A stretch of 8,856 bases of DNA, taken from UBA8403 sp964455155. Lineage in GTDB: Bacteria; Bacteroidota; Bacteroidia; Cytophagales; Amoebophilaceae. The stretch covers positions 1-8,856 of the forward strand of contig CAYVYH010000029.1 in the NCBI GenBank assembly GCA_964455155.1. Direction: 5' to 3'. The notes under the pieces are model-generated. The model was not told where the DNA came from. It did no database searches and saw nothing but the letters and a program-made list of their open reading frames with translations. The translations under genes and the position numbers were made by a program. Positions 7,002 through 8,856 of this stretch are shown piece by piece. Position 1 is the stretch's first letter; every line of letters starts with the position of its first letter.

Positions 7002-7041
7002 CAGTGTACTTGTGCAGCACTACCCTACCCTGCTAACACTG
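7002..7041. repeat. Imperfect inverted repeat between the GH3 gene and rseP
   Basis: In the 203-base gap at 6885-7087, CAGTGT (7002-7007) pairs with ACACTG (7036-7041). After a small internal loop, GCAG (7014-7017) pairs with CTGC (7030-7033). No T-run follows on the minus strand, the strand transcribed here, so it is not a standard terminator. It may be an mRNA structure between the two genes. The rest of the gap shows nothing recognisable. Confidence 0.35.
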
Positions 7042-7087
7042 GATTCCCTACCCATCACTTCTAGGTATATGCTAAGCCCCATGGATA

Positions 7088-8596
7088 TTAACCCTCCACT
7101 CGATACGCCAGTAGTGCGTCGGCTAGAGCACGGTCATTGGCTAAGTGCACTACCTTATTTTGTCCACCCAACTTGCCTTGTGCTTGCATATGCCTCTTAA
7201 AAGCATCTTGTGTAAGCTGTGTAATATGGAGGGGCTGCAGGACTTTTCCTGCGACCAAATCATCGTAATAAGTATTCAACCGACGTAGCGCCTGATCCAA
7301 ATATTGAGCAAAAGCTTGCAAGTCTCGCGGTGGATGGACAAACGCAATGAGCCATTCATGATAAGAAGGCATACCAGGCTGCTTGCTTACTTGTGGCGCT
7401 ACTGTAAACTCCGCTAATACAGTCTCTGAGTACTTGGCCAGGCTATACTGCATGGCCTTCTCTACCTCTTCTGCGATGACATGCTCTCCAAATGCAGAAA
7501 TAAAATGTTTGATGCGCCCGGTCACAACGATTCTATAAGGAGCTTTTGACACGAATTTGACGGTATCTCCCAGATTGTAGGCCCACAGCCCTGCATTAGT
7601 GCTTACAATGATGACATAGTCAACGCCTAGTACCACTTCTTCAATACACAATCTGGTGGGATGCTGTCTAGCATATTCGTTGACAGGGATGAACTCAAAA
7701 AACATGCCACTGTCCAACTGCAACAATAAGCCCTCTGCTTGCTGCGAATCCTGAAAAGCAATGAACCCCTCTGAAGCAGGATATGTCTCAATGGTATCAA
7801 TAGAACAGCCTATAGTATCAAAGAGTTTGGCGCGATAAGGTGCAAAGTTAACGCCCCCATGGACCAACAAAGAGAGTTCTGGGAAAATATCCTTGATGCA
7901 TTGGCCGGTACGCTGCTGGAGCTTGTCCAAGTACATTTGCACCCAAGGCGGAATGCCAGCTATCAAACCCATCTTGGTGTGTAGCGTCTCTTCGACTATG
8001 GCATCTACCTTGGCCTCCCAGTCTTCTATACAGTTAGTGGCATGGCTAGGTAGTCGGTTGCGTTGTAAATAAGCCGGCACGTGGTGATTGACAATCCCCG
8101 AAAGTCGCCCGGTAGGAATGTCCCCCACATAGTCTAGCTGTGGACTCCCCGACAAGAATACCATTTTCCTGGCTAGAAAGTCTACTTTTCCTGTTTCGTG
8201 GATATAGTTGAGCAAAGCATTGCGTGCACCACGGAGATGGTGTGGCATGGAGTCTTTGGTGATAGGGATGTACTTGCTTCCCGAAGTAGTTCCAGAAGTC
8301 TTGGCTAGATACATGGGCTTACCAGGCCATAATACATCGTCTACACCTGCTTTTATTTGGTTGATGTAGACCATCAACCCCTCATAATCCCTTACAGGAA
8401 CACAGGCTTTGAAATCTTCGTAATTCTGAATGGTGTCAAAATGGTGTGTTCGGCCAAAAAGCGTATACTGAGCACGCTTGATTAGTCGCTTGAAAACTTG
8501 CCATTGAGTGACTACGGGATCTTGGCTCCAACGATACTGTTGACGGACTACCCAAGAGGCCACCGGTTTGCTGAGCAATGATTTAAAAGAAGACAT
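7088..8596 (-). CDS. GH3-family acyl-adenylate-forming protein
   Basis: This belongs to the GH3 family, named after plant auxin-amido synthetases, part of the adenylating (ANL-type) superfamily that activates carboxylates with ATP and often joins them to amino acids. Bacteroidota carry close homologues whose substrate is, to my knowledge, not established. The ATG at 8596 gives 502 residues; a GTG at 8605 would add only three. Visible motifs are the phosphate-binding loop T-S-G-T-T-S-G-S at 100-107, Y-P-A-S-E-G at 272-277, Y-N-L-G-D-T-V-K-F at 340-348 followed by T-G-R-I-K-H-F at 359-365 (nucleotide binding and hinge), and Q-G-K-L-G-G-Q-N-K near 473-481 in the C-terminal lid. Length and motifs look intact, so it is probably an active enzyme. 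It diverges from the symporter-like gene at the right edge, and rseP follows after about 200 bases. Confidence 0.9.
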   Translation of the reverse strand: MSSFKSLLSKPVASWVVRQQYRWSQDPVVTQWQVFKRLIKRAQYTLFGRTHHFDTIQNYEDFKACVPVRDYEGLMVYINQIKAGVDDVLWPGKPMYLAKTSGTTSGSKYIPITKDSMPHHLRGARNALLNYIHETGKVDFLARKMVFLSGSPQLDYVGDIPTGRLSGIVNHHVPAYLQRNRLPSHATNCIEDWEAKVDAIVEETLHTKMGLIAGIPPWVQMYLDKLQQRTGQCIKDIFPELSLLVHGGVNFAPYRAKLFDTIGCSIDTIETYPASEGFIAFQDSQQAEGLLLQLDSGMFFEFIPVNEYARQHPTRLCIEEVVLGVDYVIIVSTNAGLWAYNLGDTVKFVSKAPYRIVVTGRIKHFISAFGEHVIAEEVEKAMQYSLAKYSETVLAEFTVAPQVSKQPGMPSYHEWLIAFVHPPRDLQAFAQYLDQALRRLNTYYDDLVAGKVLQPLHITQLTQDAFKRHMQAQGKLGGQNKVVHLANDRALADALLAYRVEG

Positions 8597-8627
8597 GTCG
8601 TTCACAGTTTAGGCATTACCGAGTATG

Positions 8628-8633
8628 ATTATA
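8628..8633 (-). promoter_or_regulatory. Candidate -10 element upstream of the GH3 gene
   Basis: Read on the minus strand, this is a perfect TATAAT located about 32 bases upstream of the GH3 ATG at 8596, a sensible distance for a short leader. No convincing -35 box is found at 16-18 bases further upstream, and the Bacteroidota TAnnTTTG form is absent. It lies in the 142-base region shared with the divergent symporter-like gene. Confidence 0.25.
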
Positions 8634-8738
8634 TTGGGCACGTTTACCAGATTGAGATAGGAAAGGGCCGCTGGTGTATTAGCCTCAGCCCTGAACGGGA
8701 AAAACGTAAAGATACGTTATTGAAGATCCTCTAAAATT

Positions 8739-8856
8739 ATGTGCACTATGACCATGCATGCTAATAATATGGACTTAGGCATTGTAGTCGCTTTCTTTCT
8801 TATCACGCTCGTGATAGGGCTTTGGTCGGGCAGGGGTATCAAAAGTGTGCGTGAAT
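8739..8856 (+). CDS. Sodium:solute symporter-like protein, N-terminal fragment
   Basis: An open frame starting at ATG 8739 runs to the right edge (39 codons visible, 3'-partial). Three more in-frame ATG codons follow at 8748, 8754 and 8769, and the true start cannot be fixed because no Shine-Dalgarno is seen. From the ATG at 8769 the protein reads as a short outside segment M-D-L-G-I, one hydrophobic helix of about 15 residues ending in I-G-L-W, then a charged turn G-R-G-I-K-S-V-R-E. This is the usual opening of sodium:solute symporter (SSS) family transporters, which import solutes with Na+ across the inner membrane. The substrate cannot be told from this fragment. Other multi-helix transporters remain possible. 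Confidence 0.55.
   Translation, partial: MCTMTMHANNMDLGIVVAFFLITLVIGLWSGRGIKSVRE

Overview
The window reads as a bacterial chromosome segment, most likely from the Bacteroidota (Cytophagales-like, possibly a host-associated lineage). This rests on three things: the GH3-family enzyme and the tandem-PDZ RseP look like Bacteroidota family members, convincing Shine-Dalgarno sequences are missing before nearly all starts, and the first gene encodes a typical lipoprotein. Base composition is moderate, and no rRNA, tRNA, CRISPR array or complete transposase gene is visible. The genus is an inference from remembered family resemblance, not from a search.

Layout. Six genes lie on the minus strand, read from right to left: a GH3-family acyl-adenylating protein, rseP (site-2 protease), lon, hslU, a lone nuoJ, and the N-terminus of a small lipoprotein cut by the left edge. 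On the plus strand, the start of a sodium:solute symporter-like gene is cut by the right edge and diverges from the GH3 gene. Three ATG starts are shorter than the longest open frames: lon at 5110, rseP at 6884 and GH3 at 8596. In each case the longer frame begins with TTG or GTG and adds only 3 to 13 residues.

Function. HslU, Lon and RseP form a protein quality-control cluster. HslU and Lon are cytoplasmic AAA+ machines, and RseP is an intramembrane protease. The partner peptidase HslV is not in the window. NuoJ is a membrane subunit of complex I, but none of the other nuo genes is adjacent.

Gaps. The 425-base gap at 152-576 holds a short hairpin and only small unrecognised open frames. The 460-base gap between lon and rseP (5111-5570) is the least ordinary part. 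It contains a roughly 220-base segment bounded by TTAGGGCGT inverted repeats. Next to it is a GC-rich block of about 205 bases, closed by complementary ends and full of local hairpins, which could be a structured RNA or a mobile-element remnant. I found no convincing new multi-gene system. The best leads are that gap, an 11-G tract inside nuoJ, and the repeat-bearing lipoprotein at the left edge.
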